Shown here one piece after another: positions 52,367 through 61,676 of a stretch of DNA of 64,000 nucleotides. The notes beneath the pieces are model-generated. The model had not been told where the DNA came from. It did not search any database and was given only the letters and a program-made list of their open reading frames with translations. Both the position numbers and the translations under genes were made by a program. Origin of the DNA: Bulleidia sp. zg-1006 (GTDB lineage Bacteria; Bacillota_I; Bacilli_A; Erysipelotrichales; Erysipelotrichaceae); NCBI RefSeq assembly GCF_016812035.1, contig NZ_CP069178.1, positions 434,001 to 498,000 on the forward strand, read 5' to 3'. Within the stretch, counting starts at the first letter, position 1. Each line of letters begins with the position of its first letter.

Positions 52367-53461
52367 ATGGATAACGTAATTGGCATTATTTCAGCGAATT
52401 TTAGTACACCCGAATTGGAAGATTTAACCAAAGATCGCACAGTGTCCGCTTTACCCTATGGTTCACGCTATCGTTTGATAGACTTTACTTTATCAAATAT
52501 GACGAATTCCGGTATTAACAGCGTGGGTATTATTACTCCTTATTCCTATCGTTCATTATTAGACCATATTAGTTCAGGTGAATATTGGAATTTAACGAAG
52601 CGTAATGGTGGTTTATTTATATTGCCTGGAGTAGCGTATGGACCTAATAATAACCAATCTCGTTTGGTTCTTCGAGATATTCGTAGAAATCTGGCCTATT
52701 TGAAACGTTCTCAAGCGGAATTTGTGTTAATCACTTCCAGTGATGTGATTTACAACATGAATTATCAAGGAATGATTAACCAGCATAATGAATCAGGGGC
52801 GGATGTTACTTTGTTGTACAAGCTGGCTTCTAAGAATATGCCGGGATCTACAAAGATTGAATTTAAGAAGAACCGTATTGTGGATTTGGATCGTAATGCT
52901 GAAAAGGGCGATGCTATGTTAATACCAACGGTTGTCATGAGTCGTAAGCTACTTTTAAAAGTTCTCGATTGGTATGCTCATGTGGATTATATGGATTTAC
53001 TAAATTTCTTGAGTAACAATGTTAAGAATTTGCGGATAGAAGGCTATTGCTTTAATGGCTATGTACATTCGATTTCCTCCATTAGCGACTACTATCAAGC
53101 AACGATGGACTTATTGAAGAATGATATTCGTCATGAATTATTTTCAAAGGAAAATCCAATTATGACCAAGGATCGTGATCGTGCTTCAACACGTTATAGT
53201 GAGGATGCGGAAGTTTCAAATTCTTTAATACCAGCTGGCTGTGTGATTGAGGGAACGGTTGAAAATTCAGTTTTATTTAGAAATGTACGAGTTGGCAAAG
53301 GGGCTGTCATTCGTAATTCTATTATTCTACAGTCGTGTGTGATTGAAGAGGGTGCGAGTATAGAGTATGCTATTCTTGATCGACGTAATGTCGTAACAAA
53401 AGATAGTGTTTTAAAGGGAACAGCTAAGAATTTATTGGTATTAGCTAAAAAAGGAGATTAA
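52367..53461 (+). CDS. glgD: GlgD regulatory subunit of ADP-glucose pyrophosphorylase
   Basis: 364 aa GlgC paralogue. It keeps the fold (SALPYGSRYRLIDFTLSNMTNSGI; beta-helix tail) but lacks the GGxGSRL nucleotide loop (reads MDNVIGIISANFSTPELEDL) and the D-H-L-Y-R-M motif is changed to SSDVIYNMNY. As in other Bacillota it probably modulates GlgC in a heterotetramer. Confidence 0.94.
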   Translation: MDNVIGIISANFSTPELEDLTKDRTVSALPYGSRYRLIDFTLSNMTNSGINSVGIITPYSYRSLLDHISSGEYWNLTKRNGGLFILPGVAYGPNNNQSRLVLRDIRRNLAYLKRSQAEFVLITSSDVIYNMNYQGMINQHNESGADVTLLYKLASKNMPGSTKIEFKKNRIVDLDRNAEKGDAMLIPTVVMSRKLLLKVLDWYAHVDYMDLLNFLSNNVKNLRIEGYCFNGYVHSISSISDYYQATMDLLKNDIRHELFSKENPIMTKDRDRASTRYSEDAEVSNSLIPAGCVIEGTVENSVLFRNVRVGKGAVIRNSIILQSCVIEEGASIEYAILDRRNVVTKDSVLKGTAKNLLVLAKKGD

Positions 53462-53466
53462 AAACG

Positions 53467-55008
53467 ATGAAAAGAGATGTGCGTGTTTTGTTTGCGTCGT
53501 ATGAAGCGACTCCCTTCTTACAGATTGGCGGTTTAGGTGATGTGGCTGGATCATTACCATTGGCTTTAAAAGAGAACAATTGTGATGTGCGTGTGATTTT
53601 ACCAAAGGTTTCTGCTATTCCAAGTGAGTATGTGGAGAAGATGAATCATATTTGTGAATTTCAAGTGCCACTAGGCTGGCGTCAACAATATTGTGGCATT
53701 GAAGAATTAACGTACAAGGGACTAACTTGGTACTTTGTCGATAATGAATATTACTTTAAACGTGATGGTGTTTATGGTTATTTTGATGATGGCGAACGTA
53801 TTGCTTTCTTTGCAAAGGCGGTTGTTGAAGCTATTCAATATTTAGATTTTGAGCCGGATGTGCTTCATTGTAATGATTGGCATACCGCTTTATCGCCGGT
53901 GTTTTTAAGAGAATTTTATCGTGGAGTTGAAAAGTATGATCGTATTAAGACTGTCTTTACTGTTCATAATTTAAAATTCCAAGGACAAATGTCAGATTAT
54001 GTTTTAGGTGATGTGCTTGGCTTAGCGGATATTCCGGCCGCGGCTAGTCAATTACGCAGTGATAAAGATTCGATTAACTTTATGAAAGGGGCTTTATCGT
54101 ATAGTGATGTTTTAACAACGGTTAGTCCAAGCTATGCTAATGAAATTCAATCCATGGAATATGGGGAACATTTAGAAGCTATTTTTCAAAGAAGAAATTC
54201 GATTTTGCATGGTATTTTAAATGGTATTGATACATCGGTTTATAATCCAAAAAAGGATTTTTGGTTGGTAAAGAATTATGATGAAAAAGACCTGAGGGCT
54301 AAGGCAGAATGTAAGAAGGCTCTTCAAGAAGAAGTGGGCTTAGAAGTGAATGCGGATAAACCGTTAGTCGCTATTATTTCGCGCTTAACAAGACAAAAAG
54401 GCTTGGATTTGGTGGTGAATAAATTATCAGAATTTATGAAACATGATATTCAATTATTGGTTCTGGGCACAGGGGATAAGGATTATGAGGATACATTAAA
54501 GTATTATGCGTTAGAATCTAATGGTAAAATTTCAGCTCAAATTCGTTTTGATGAAGGATTGGCTCATCATGCTTATGCGGGGGCAGATATGATGCTTTTG
54601 CCATCTTTATTTGAACCATGTGGTCTAACCCAGATGATTGCTCAGGCTTATGGAACTTTACCTATTGTTCGTGAAACTGGGGGATTAAAAGATTCGGTTG
54701 TTCCTTACAATCAATTTACCGGCGATGGCGATGGTTTTAGCTTTGCGAATTTCAATGCAGAAGAAATGTTTGGAACTATCCTAAATGCGGTGGATGTGTA
54801 CTACAATCATAAAGAAGAATGGATAAAGCTTATGAAGCAGGCAATGGAAAAAGACCATTCTTGGCGTTCATCAGCGAAGCGATATGCTGATATATATTAT
54901 GGTTTGTGTCCTGAATTAAGCCGAGTAGAAGAAGTAAAGAAGAAAGTTGTAAAAGAAAAAAAGGTTGAGAGACCAAAGAAGAAGATTGTATTGAAGAAGC
55001 GAAAATAA
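53467..55008 (+). CDS. glgA: Glycogen synthase (ADP-glucose), with basic tail
   Basis: 513 aa GT5 enzyme extending alpha-1,4-glucan from ADP-glucose. N-terminal GT5 catalytic domain then GT1 domain with VAIISRLTRQKGLDLV and LPSLFEPCGLTQMIAQAYG (E-x-x-x-G-L-x-Q). Two oddities: the KxGGL motif reads FLQIGGLGDVAGSLP, Gln in place of the ADP-glucose-contacting Lys; and the last 28 residues are a Lys/Glu/Arg-rich tail (KKKVVKEKKVERPKKK) beyond the usual end at about 485. Confidence 0.94.
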   Translation: MKRDVRVLFASYEATPFLQIGGLGDVAGSLPLALKENNCDVRVILPKVSAIPSEYVEKMNHICEFQVPLGWRQQYCGIEELTYKGLTWYFVDNEYYFKRDGVYGYFDDGERIAFFAKAVVEAIQYLDFEPDVLHCNDWHTALSPVFLREFYRGVEKYDRIKTVFTVHNLKFQGQMSDYVLGDVLGLADIPAAASQLRSDKDSINFMKGALSYSDVLTTVSPSYANEIQSMEYGEHLEAIFQRRNSILHGILNGIDTSVYNPKKDFWLVKNYDEKDLRAKAECKKALQEEVGLEVNADKPLVAIISRLTRQKGLDLVVNKLSEFMKHDIQLLVLGTGDKDYEDTLKYYALESNGKISAQIRFDEGLAHHAYAGADMMLLPSLFEPCGLTQMIAQAYGTLPIVRETGGLKDSVVPYNQFTGDGDGFSFANFNAEEMFGTILNAVDVYYNHKEEWIKLMKQAMEKDHSWRSSAKRYADIYYGLCPELSRVEEVKKKVVKEKKVERPKKKIVLKKRK

Positions 55009-55013
55009 CATTT

Positions 55014-58000
55014 ATGGAAATATTGCATAACACACGTCAATTAGAGTTTCGTGATCCTTTTGGGGCAATACCAGTGGGAAGTCAATTGAAACTAACTTTA
55101 AGGGTGAAAGATATCACCGTCAAAAAATGTGAATTAAGAACCTGGGTAGATGGTCAGGGTGAACGATTGATTCCAATGGAAGTAGATGAGAATGGATTTC
55201 ATCTACTTTTTCCCTGTCCAGAAAAGGCAATTGTTTGGTATTGCTTTCAATTAACATTAGAAGACAATTCTATTCTCTATTATGGAGCAAGGCAAGGGTA
55301 TCGAGGGGGCATTGGTCAGATTTATACGCATGAACCACCATCTTTTCAATTAACGGTTTATCAGCCTCATCCAGTCCCGGATTGGTATAAAAAAGCGGTT
55401 GTCTACCAAATTTTTCCCGACCGTTTTTATCGTGGTAAGGATTGGCAAGAGTTAAGCAACAAGGCTTTAAGTAAGCAAAGAAAAGGTCCGGGACGTTATT
55501 TAGTAAAGGATTGGGATGAATTGCCTTCCTACGACAAAGATGAACAGGGGCGTATTAAGAATTGGAGTTTTTATGGTGGAACGCTTTCTGGTATTCAAGA
55601 AAAGCTTCCTTATCTAAAGGAATTGGGTATTCAAGTACTTTACCTAAATCCTATTTTCGAAGCAGCTAGTAATCATCGTTACGATACAGGGGATTATCGT
55701 CATGTGGATGAAATGCTTGGGGGCGATAAGGCTTTTTCTTCGCTTATCGAAGAAGCGAAGAAATATGGTATTTCAATCATTTTAGATGGTGTATTTAATC
55801 ATACCGGTTGTGATTCTTTATATTTTAATCGTTATGGAAATTATGCAGAAGTGGGTGCTTATCAATCAGAGAAATCAAAGTATCGGGATTGGTTTCAATT
55901 TAAAAAGGATGGTACGTATGGTTCTTGGTGGGGTGTCGATGATTTACCGGCCGTTCATCAGGATAATGAAGCCTATCGACAGTTTATTTGTCGAAATAAA
56001 GATAGTATCATTCGTAAATGGTTAAAAGAAGGTGCTAAAGGTTGGCGCTTAGATGTAGCGGATGAATTGAAAGAAGATTTCTTAGTGGAAATTAAGAAGG
56101 CTGTTAAAGAAGCCGATGATGATGGTCTTTTGATTGGTGAAGTTTGGGAAGATGCATCGAATAAGATTAGTTATGGAGAGTTAAGGCATTATCTTTTAGG
56201 TGATGAGTTGGATGGAGTGATGAATTATCCATGGCGAGATGGCATTCAAAATTTTCTTTTAAATCAGATAAGTGCTTACGACTTATGTGAAATCATTACA
56301 TCTATTCAAGAAAATTATCCTTTAGAGGCTTTACAAGCTAATCTGAACATGATGAGTTCACATGATTCGGTTCGCTCTATGACAAGGCTTGGCTGTGCAA
56401 CAATGAATTTAAGTGAAACGGAAAAAGGTCATTATCGCCTTTCTTATGAGCAAAGACAAGTAGCTAAGTCACGAATTTGGTTGATGTTATTACTGCAAAT
56501 GACCTTGCCCGGTGTGCCATCTATTTATTATGGAGATGAAGCTGGCTTAGAAGGCTTTGAAGATCCTTATAATCGGGCTAGTTATCCTTGGGGTCATGAA
56601 GACCAAGATGTGTTAACGATGTATCGAAATGCGATTTCCTTAAGGCATTGTTTCGATGTTTTTCAAGATGGTTGCTTATCTTGTTTTAGTGTGAATGAAG
56701 ATGTTTTTGGCTATTATCGTGAGAATAGGAAAACAAAGTGTGTTTTTTTGGTGAATCGTAGTTCTTATCAAACTCATTCTTTTGAAATTGAGGCTAAGTC
56801 TTTGCATGGGGTGGATTTATTAAATGGAGATAGCTTTATCTGTGAAAATAGTAGGCTGAAGGGACAGTTATGGCCAATGCAAGCCAGGTTGATTTCTTTT
56901 TCAAATGAAAATTTTCATTTAGCAAAGAGGATGGAAAGGGGACAAGGTGTTTTAGCGCATATTACTTCTATTCCAAATACACAAGGACAAGGAACAATTG
57001 GAAAAGAGGCAGAAAAGTTTATTGATTTTTTAGCAACTATGAAACAAACGTATTGGCAAATTTTGCCAATTCATCCAACGGATGAGTATGGTTCTCCTTA
57101 TGCCGGTACATCTGCCTTCGCTACAAATATGGCATTATATCCAAAAAGTGAAGAGGAATTACGAAAGGAATTTTCATCTTTTAAAGAAACAAAGGATTAT
57201 AAGTTGTTTTGTGAAAAGGAATCGTATTGGCTGGAGGATTATGCGCATTTTATGGCATTACGAAAGGATTACCCAAATCTTCCTTGGCAAAAGTGGATAA
57301 AAGAAAAGAAGGGAATTTTTAAACGTTCGCTTCAAAAAGAGGCAAAGTTCCATAAATTTATGCAGTATCGTTTTATGGTTCGCTGGCTTGAATTGAAGGA
57401 ATATGCTCATGCAAAGGGAATCCAAATTATTGGTGATTTACCAATGTATGTGTCACAAAATTCAAGCGATGTATATGCTCATCGTGATTTATTCACCATG
57501 GACCAAGAGGGAAATTTATTGGCAACGGCTGGTGTTCCCGGTGATTATTTTGCGAAAGAGGGACAGCTTTGGGGTAATCCTTTATACAATTGGGAAAAGA
57601 TGGAAGAAAACCAGTATGAATGGTGGACACAACGGTTAAAGCGTTGTTTTGAATTGTATGATTATGTACGCTTGGATCATTTCCTTGGCTTTGATGCATA
57701 TTGGGTTATTCCAAATGGCAAGCAAGCAAATGAGGGCTATTGGAAAAAAGGTCCGGGCTATTCTTTCTTTTCTAAAATGTATGAGAAGTTTGGAGCTTTG
57801 CCATTGATTGCGGAGGACTTGGGTAGTTTGACGGCTTCTGTCAGAGCCTTGGTTAATCAAACTGGTTTTATGGGTATGGATATTCTGCAGTTTAGAAATG
57901 TGGATCCAAATGAAGACTATTCATCGGTCTATGGGAAGATTAGTTATACCGGAACGCATGATAATCAAACTTTAATTGGTTGGTGCCAAAGTCGTTATCC

Positions 58001-58202
58001 AAATTGTGATGCTAGAGCAATGGCGGATTCTTTGCTGAATAAAGTGATAAAAAGTGATGCGAATGTTCGCATAATTCCTTTACAGGATCTTCTTCATTTG
58101 GATGATCAAGCACGAATGAATCAACCGGGAACGATTGGTAAGAATTGGCAATGGCAAGCCACTAATGAACAATTAGAAGCACTCATTTCGGAAAAAAGAT
58201 GA
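55014..58202 (+). CDS. GH13 amylase/pullulanase-like fused to GH77 4-alpha-glucanotransferase
   Basis: 1062 aa single frame joining two enzymes. Residues about 1-118: beta domain of neopullulanase type. About 125-560: GH13 barrel, AVVYQIFPDRFYRG, YDTGDYRHVDEMLG, GVFNHTG, nucleophile Asp347 in GWRLDVADEL, acid/base Glu376 in IGEVWED, MMSSHDSVR (Asp451). A short C-terminal beta domain follows. About 641-1062: MalQ/amylomaltase-like, RGQGVLAHITSIPNTQGQGTIG, WQILPIHPTDEYGSPYAG, YVRLDHFLGFDAYW (nucleophile), AEDLG, GTHDNQT; at about 420 aa it is shorter than typical MalQ (about 500). Together: hydrolysis of dextrins and transfer of glucan chains. SD weak; it lies six bases after glgA. A terminator overlaps its stop codon. 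Confidence 0.92.
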   Translation: MEILHNTRQLEFRDPFGAIPVGSQLKLTLRVKDITVKKCELRTWVDGQGERLIPMEVDENGFHLLFPCPEKAIVWYCFQLTLEDNSILYYGARQGYRGGIGQIYTHEPPSFQLTVYQPHPVPDWYKKAVVYQIFPDRFYRGKDWQELSNKALSKQRKGPGRYLVKDWDELPSYDKDEQGRIKNWSFYGGTLSGIQEKLPYLKELGIQVLYLNPIFEAASNHRYDTGDYRHVDEMLGGDKAFSSLIEEAKKYGISIILDGVFNHTGCDSLYFNRYGNYAEVGAYQSEKSKYRDWFQFKKDGTYGSWWGVDDLPAVHQDNEAYRQFICRNKDSIIRKWLKEGAKGWRLDVADELKEDFLVEIKKAVKEADDDGLLIGEVWEDASNKISYGELRHYLLGDELDGVMNYPWRDGIQNFLLNQISAYDLCEIITSIQENYPLEALQANLNMMSSHDSVRSMTRLGCATMNLSETEKGHYRLSYEQRQVAKSRIWLMLLLQMTLPGVPSIYYGDEAGLEGFEDPYNRASYPWGHEDQDVLTMYRNAISLRHCFDVFQDGCLSCFSVNEDVFGYYRENRKTKCVFLVNRSSYQTHSFEIEAKSLHGVDLLNGDSFICENSRLKGQLWPMQARLISFSNENFHLAKRMERGQGVLAHITSIPNTQGQGTIGKEAEKFIDFLATMKQTYWQILPIHPTDEYGSPYAGTSAFATNMALYPKSEEELRKEFSSFKETKDYKLFCEKESYWLEDYAHFMALRKDYPNLPWQKWIKEKKGIFKRSLQKEAKFHKFMQYRFMVRWLELKEYAHAKGIQIIGDLPMYVSQNSSDVYAHRDLFTMDQEGNLLATAGVPGDYFAKEGQLWGNPLYNWEKMEENQYEWWTQRLKRCFELYDYVRLDHFLGFDAYWVIPNGKQANEGYWKKGPGYSFFSKMYEKFGALPLIAEDLGSLTASVRALVNQTGFMGMDILQFRNVDPNEDYSSVYGKISYTGTHDNQTLIGWCQSRYPNCDARAMADSLLNKVIKSDANVRIIPLQDLLHLDDQARMNQPGTIGKNWQWQATNEQLEALISEKR

Positions 58203-58212
58203 GTGCTTTTTA
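58179..58212 (+). terminator. Terminator of glycogen operon
   Basis: 8-bp perfect stem GCACTCAT/ATGAGTGC (58179-58186, 58199-58206) with TTTTT; begins in the last codons of the fusion gene. Confidence 0.85.
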
Positions 58213-58459
58213 TGTAATGAATAAAAAATTCTAAAATCATTTAAATTCTTACTAAATTGTTGTTAAAAAGGCTTTGGAAATAAGGAAAAGCCAAATCAGA
58301 TAAAGAAGCCAACAAACCCCAAGAATAAGTAATAGCCATAACATAAGTTCTTTGGGTATGGTTGCTATGAAATGAAAATGGGAATGATAAATTGAAAACT
58401 TCTCCTTCCTTGTAGTGATGCGTTTTTATGTTTTAAGGTAAAAATGGTATAGTAGTCCT

Positions 58460-60190
58460 ATGAAAAAATGGTTAGCGGACACAAATACATGGATGAAAGC
58501 TTTCTTTCGTTTTTTAAGTATGAGTATTGCTTTATATCCGGTTTACACACTTTTTCTAAAAAATGTTTTGACCTATTTCTTTCGCCAAATCATTCGCCAT
58601 TCTGGCTATTATGTTTTAAATAAAGAAAATCTATTGCATATTGTGAAACAACCGGTGATGGTTATCGCTATCTTGTTTTTTGCACTAGTGGCTTGTGCCA
58701 TTATCTTTTCAGAGTTTTCTTTATTACTTTATTCAGTGGTGGATGAGCTGCATTGGGATCAATTAAAAACCTTCTTTAGAGAAAGAATTTGGTCTAAATG
58801 CAAACAACTATGTAGCCCGGAAATCTTTCTTTTTCTGTTATATTTGGCACTAATGATACCTTTAGCAAATTTGGGTTTGAATTCTAGTATTCTGGCAAAA
58901 TGGAAAATTCCTGATTTCATTGGTAATGAATTCATGAAAAGTAAAGTGGGTATGTTAGGCTATGGTGGTCTTTTGGTATTAGTTGCTTATATCAATTTAA
59001 GATTATTGTATTTTATACCTTTGTTTAGCTTGACTAAAAGAGGTGTGAAACAATCACTTGTGGATTCATGGCATAAAACAAAAGGGAAAACACTGCTTCA
59101 TATGGCCTATATTATTTTATATTTTATTGTTGCGGCGATTGTGTTGATTGCGATTTCGGCTTCTTGTGCCATTCTTTTTAGCAAATGGGATCCAATGGGA
59201 ACTTCTTTAGTGAAAGAAAGTTTATTCTTTTCTATTTTGACAGGTGCTCATTATGCGGTAGACATGGGTTTGAAGTTTGTTTTAATTATGTTGATGGTTC
59301 AAATCCATGAAAAATCAGCGGAACGAAAGATGAGACCACTTTATCAAAATATTCGTTTATGGGTAGTCGTGGCGGGGATTATTTCTTTATTTGTGACAGG
59401 GGGTATTCAATTATTTTTATTAGAAGATCAACCGACAGCTTTAAAAATTTCTCATCGAGGCGATAGTGCCAGCTATGTTGAGAATAGTTTAGAGGCTTTA
59501 ATATCTGCTAGTAAAAAGGGAGCTGACTTTGTGGAAATGGATGTGTTAATGACCAAGGATAAGCAATTTGTGGTCTTTCATGATCGAACACTAAAGCGCA
59601 TGGCAAATTTAAATCAAAAAGTATCGGAATTAACATTAGAGCAGCTTCAGAGATTAACCATTCGCAATGAGGCTGGACAAACTAGTCGTATTCCAAGTTT
59701 AAAAGAATACATCGAAACATCAAATGCCTTAAATCAAGCTTTATTTTTGGAATTAAAGCCAGAGAAAAATAAGGTACATGAGTACATGCAGGCTTTCATC
59801 AAGCAATATCAAGCCTTGAAACCATTAGAAAAAAATCGTTTGATTTCATTAAATCTTGTTGCTTTAATGGAAGCGAAAAAGGAAATACCATCCATTCAAA
59901 CCGGTTATATCATTCCTTTCCAATTAGGATCTTTAGAGGATTATCCTGTGGATTTTTATGTGGTTGAAGAATTTAGTTATAACTATTTGTTTGCTCTATC
60001 CGCTAAGAAACAAAAGAAACAAATTTTTGTTTGGACCATCAACAAAGAAAAACAAATGAAAGAATTATTATTCAAGGGGGTAGATGGTATTTTAACCGAT
60101 GATATTTCCACTCTTTCTACCATTATTAAAGAAATGATGGAACAAAATTATTACAAAAAGGCACTTCAGTTAATGGAAGTGAAAAGTTAA
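58460..60190 (+). CDS. Membrane glycerophosphodiester phosphodiesterase
   Basis: 576 aa. N-terminal half (about 1-325) is the GDPD membrane domain with about six to seven helices; the C-terminal half (about 328-560) is the catalytic TIM-barrel: SHRGDSASYVENSLEAL (H-R-G and E-N), FVEMDVLMTKDKQFVVFHD (E-x-D, H-D) and FLELKPEK. A second His is in VVFHDRTLKRM. Extra-cytoplasmic or membrane-interface hydrolysis of glycerophosphodiesters or lipoteichoic acid turnover is known in the family. Preceded by a TATAGT -10-like sequence. Confidence 0.88.
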   Translation: MKKWLADTNTWMKAFFRFLSMSIALYPVYTLFLKNVLTYFFRQIIRHSGYYVLNKENLLHIVKQPVMVIAILFFALVACAIIFSEFSLLLYSVVDELHWDQLKTFFRERIWSKCKQLCSPEIFLFLLYLALMIPLANLGLNSSILAKWKIPDFIGNEFMKSKVGMLGYGGLLVLVAYINLRLLYFIPLFSLTKRGVKQSLVDSWHKTKGKTLLHMAYIILYFIVAAIVLIAISASCAILFSKWDPMGTSLVKESLFFSILTGAHYAVDMGLKFVLIMLMVQIHEKSAERKMRPLYQNIRLWVVVAGIISLFVTGGIQLFLLEDQPTALKISHRGDSASYVENSLEALISASKKGADFVEMDVLMTKDKQFVVFHDRTLKRMANLNQKVSELTLEQLQRLTIRNEAGQTSRIPSLKEYIETSNALNQALFLELKPEKNKVHEYMQAFIKQYQALKPLEKNRLISLNLVALMEAKKEIPSIQTGYIIPFQLGSLEDYPVDFYVVEEFSYNYLFALSAKKQKKQIFVWTINKEKQMKELLFKGVDGILTDDISTLSTIIKEMMEQNYYKKALQLMEVKS

Positions 60191-60220
60191 AAAGAGAAGT
60201 TTTTAAGCTTCTCTTTTCTT
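60191..60220. terminator. Bidirectional terminator
   Basis: 9-bp stem AAAGAGAAG/CTTCTCTTT (60191-60199, 60208-60216), 8-nt loop, T run on the plus side and A-rich side upstream; between convergent GDPD and degV genes, overlapping the degV 3' end. Confidence 0.75.
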
Positions 60221-61087
60221 TCCTCTATAAGCAACACCGACAAAATCAGGGCCAACATGACTGGCAATGGTTGGACCAAGGCTCATAATAATCACTAATT
60301 CCGGTTTTAATCTTGGATACATGGTTAATAATTCTTCACGTAATTTTTGTACATCTTCTAAACAATCGGCATGAATGAGAGCCAATTCTTCTTGGTAAGT
60401 TTCTTCGCTAAAGTCTTGTCCTACCCATTCTAATAACTCCTTTAAGCAACGCTTTCTACCACGTACCGTGCGCATGGAAACTAAGGAGCCAAACTTATCT
60501 AAATAAATAAGCGGTTTAATGGATAGTAATGAGCCAACTATGGCGGAAGCGTTGGATAAGCGCCCCCCTTTTCTTAACCACTTTAAGTCTTCAACCATAA
60601 AATGATGCACATATTCTAAAGCGTGTTCCTTTGCCCATTGCACACATTCTTCATAGGAAGAACCGGTTTCTTTTAAATGAACTAAGTATTTAAGCAATAG
60701 TGCTAAACCAGAAGTGACGGAATAGCTTTCAACCATTTGAATGCGAATATTAGGAAATTCAAGGGAGACTGTTTCAATCGCTTTTTCAGCATTATGAATG
60801 GACTTCGATAAAGCCCTTGTCATATCCATAAAAAGAATATCTTTTCCTTGTTTCGCTAAATCACGGAAGAATTCTTCATAAGCATATTCAGAAATTTGTG
60901 ATGTGTTTGGCTGTATACCAGAACGCATGGCATTAAATAAACGACTTTTCGACTCTTCACTACAATCATCCACATAAACTTGATCATTTAGTGTATATGA
61001 ATAAGAGATAAATGGAATCTGGTGTTCTTTTAGATATTCGATAGGTAGGTCAGCTGTTGAAGTTGTAGCAATCATAAATTCTTTCAT
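60203..61087 (-). CDS. DegV family fatty-acid-binding protein
   Basis: 294 aa. DegV/FakB-type protein that carries a fatty acid for the FakA kinase in exogenous fatty acid incorporation. Family marks: IATTSTADLPIEYL at the N-terminus, SGIQPNTSQIS, ILFMDMTRALSKSIHNAEKA, QMVESYSVTSGLALLL and a C-terminal IIMSLGPTIASHVGPDFVGVAY (G-P-x-x-x-x-H-x-G-P). SD GAGG upstream on the minus strand. No fakA in the window. Confidence 0.9.
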   Translation of the reverse strand: MKEFMIATTSTADLPIEYLKEHQIPFISYSYTLNDQVYVDDCSEESKSRLFNAMRSGIQPNTSQISEYAYEEFFRDLAKQGKDILFMDMTRALSKSIHNAEKAIETVSLEFPNIRIQMVESYSVTSGLALLLKYLVHLKETGSSYEECVQWAKEHALEYVHHFMVEDLKWLRKGGRLSNASAIVGSLLSIKPLIYLDKFGSLVSMRTVRGRKRCLKELLEWVGQDFSEETYQEELALIHADCLEDVQKLREELLTMYPRLKPELVIIMSLGPTIASHVGPDFVGVAYRGKKREA

Positions 61088-61165
61088 AGATAACCTCGAT
61101 TCTTTCTTATTATTCTAGCATGTTCATTTTGCAAGAAACAAATTTTCCCCATCCAGAATGTTTCA

Positions 61166-61217
61166 TTGACAAGAAAAGATGGTAAGTATAGACTAACTAT
61201 TGTTAGATCTGACTAAC
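61166..61217 (+). promoter_or_regulatory. feo promoter with DtxR/MntR-type operator
   Basis: -35 TTGACA (61166-61171), 17-bp spacer, -10 TAGACT (61189-61194). Overlapping dyads cover the -10 and start site: CTAAC-TATT-GTTAG (61193-61206) and GTTAG-ATCTGA-CTAAC (61202-61217). The TTAG...CTAA core matches DtxR/IdeR/SirR iron repressor sites rather than a Fur box. Confidence 0.62.
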
Positions 61218-61235
61218 CTGAGGAGGATGTAGATT

Positions 61236-61445
61236 ATGCCATTAATTTTTGGTGATATTGCCCAAATATACACAATCAAAAAAATTGGTGGTGACGCTCA
61301 TACACGAAAACACCTTCAGGATTTAGGATTTACCCAGGGCACTAATGTTCAAATTATATCGAAGAACAGTGGAAATCTCATTGTTAAAGTGAAGGAAACA
61401 CGGGTTGCTTTGGGTGCCTCTATGGCAGCGAAGATTTTGATATAG
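61236..61445 (+). CDS. feoA: FeoA-like protein 1
   Basis: 69 aa SH3-like FeoA domain, accessory to the FeoB ferrous iron transporter. Pattern HTRKHLQDLGFTQGTNVQI and LIVKVKETRVALGASMAAKILI (the G-x-x-x-A-x-x-I end of FeoA). SD GAGGAGG, start ATG 61236. First of two tandem feoA genes. Confidence 0.88.
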   Translation: MPLIFGDIAQIYTIKKIGGDAHTRKHLQDLGFTQGTNVQIISKNSGNLIVKVKETRVALGASMAAKILI

Positions 61446-61454
61446 GAGGATAGA

Positions 61455-61676
61455 ATGACGTTAAAGGAAGTAGCGGTTGGCGAAAAGGTTGTCATCAAGA
61501 AACTTCATGGACAAGGCGCTGTGCGTCGTCGTATCATGGACATGGGCATTACGAAAGGAACAGCGGTTACAGTTCGTAAGGTTGCTCCATTGGGAGACCC
61601 CATTGAATTGACAGTGCGCGGGTATGAATTATCCATTCGTAAAAAGGATGCAGAAATGATTGAGGTGGAAGTATGA
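61455..61676 (+). CDS. feoA: FeoA-like protein 2
   Basis: 73 aa, second FeoA domain; VRRRIMDMGITKGTAVTVRKVAPLGDPIELTVRGYELSIRKKDA is textbook FeoA and closer to consensus than copy 1. SD AGGAGG; its stop overlaps the feoB start (ATGA). Two FeoA genes before FeoB is a known Bacillota layout. Confidence 0.92.
   Translation: MTLKEVAVGEKVVIKKLHGQGAVRRRIMDMGITKGTAVTVRKVAPLGDPIELTVRGYELSIRKKDAEMIEVEV

Noticed and set aside
58252-58344. Minus-strand 30-codon frame encoding one hydrophobic helix (MLWLLLILGVCWLLYLIW...)
   Set aside because: No SD or promoter on that strand, AT-rich intergenic sequence, too short to distinguish from chance; could be a small membrane peptide but not supported.
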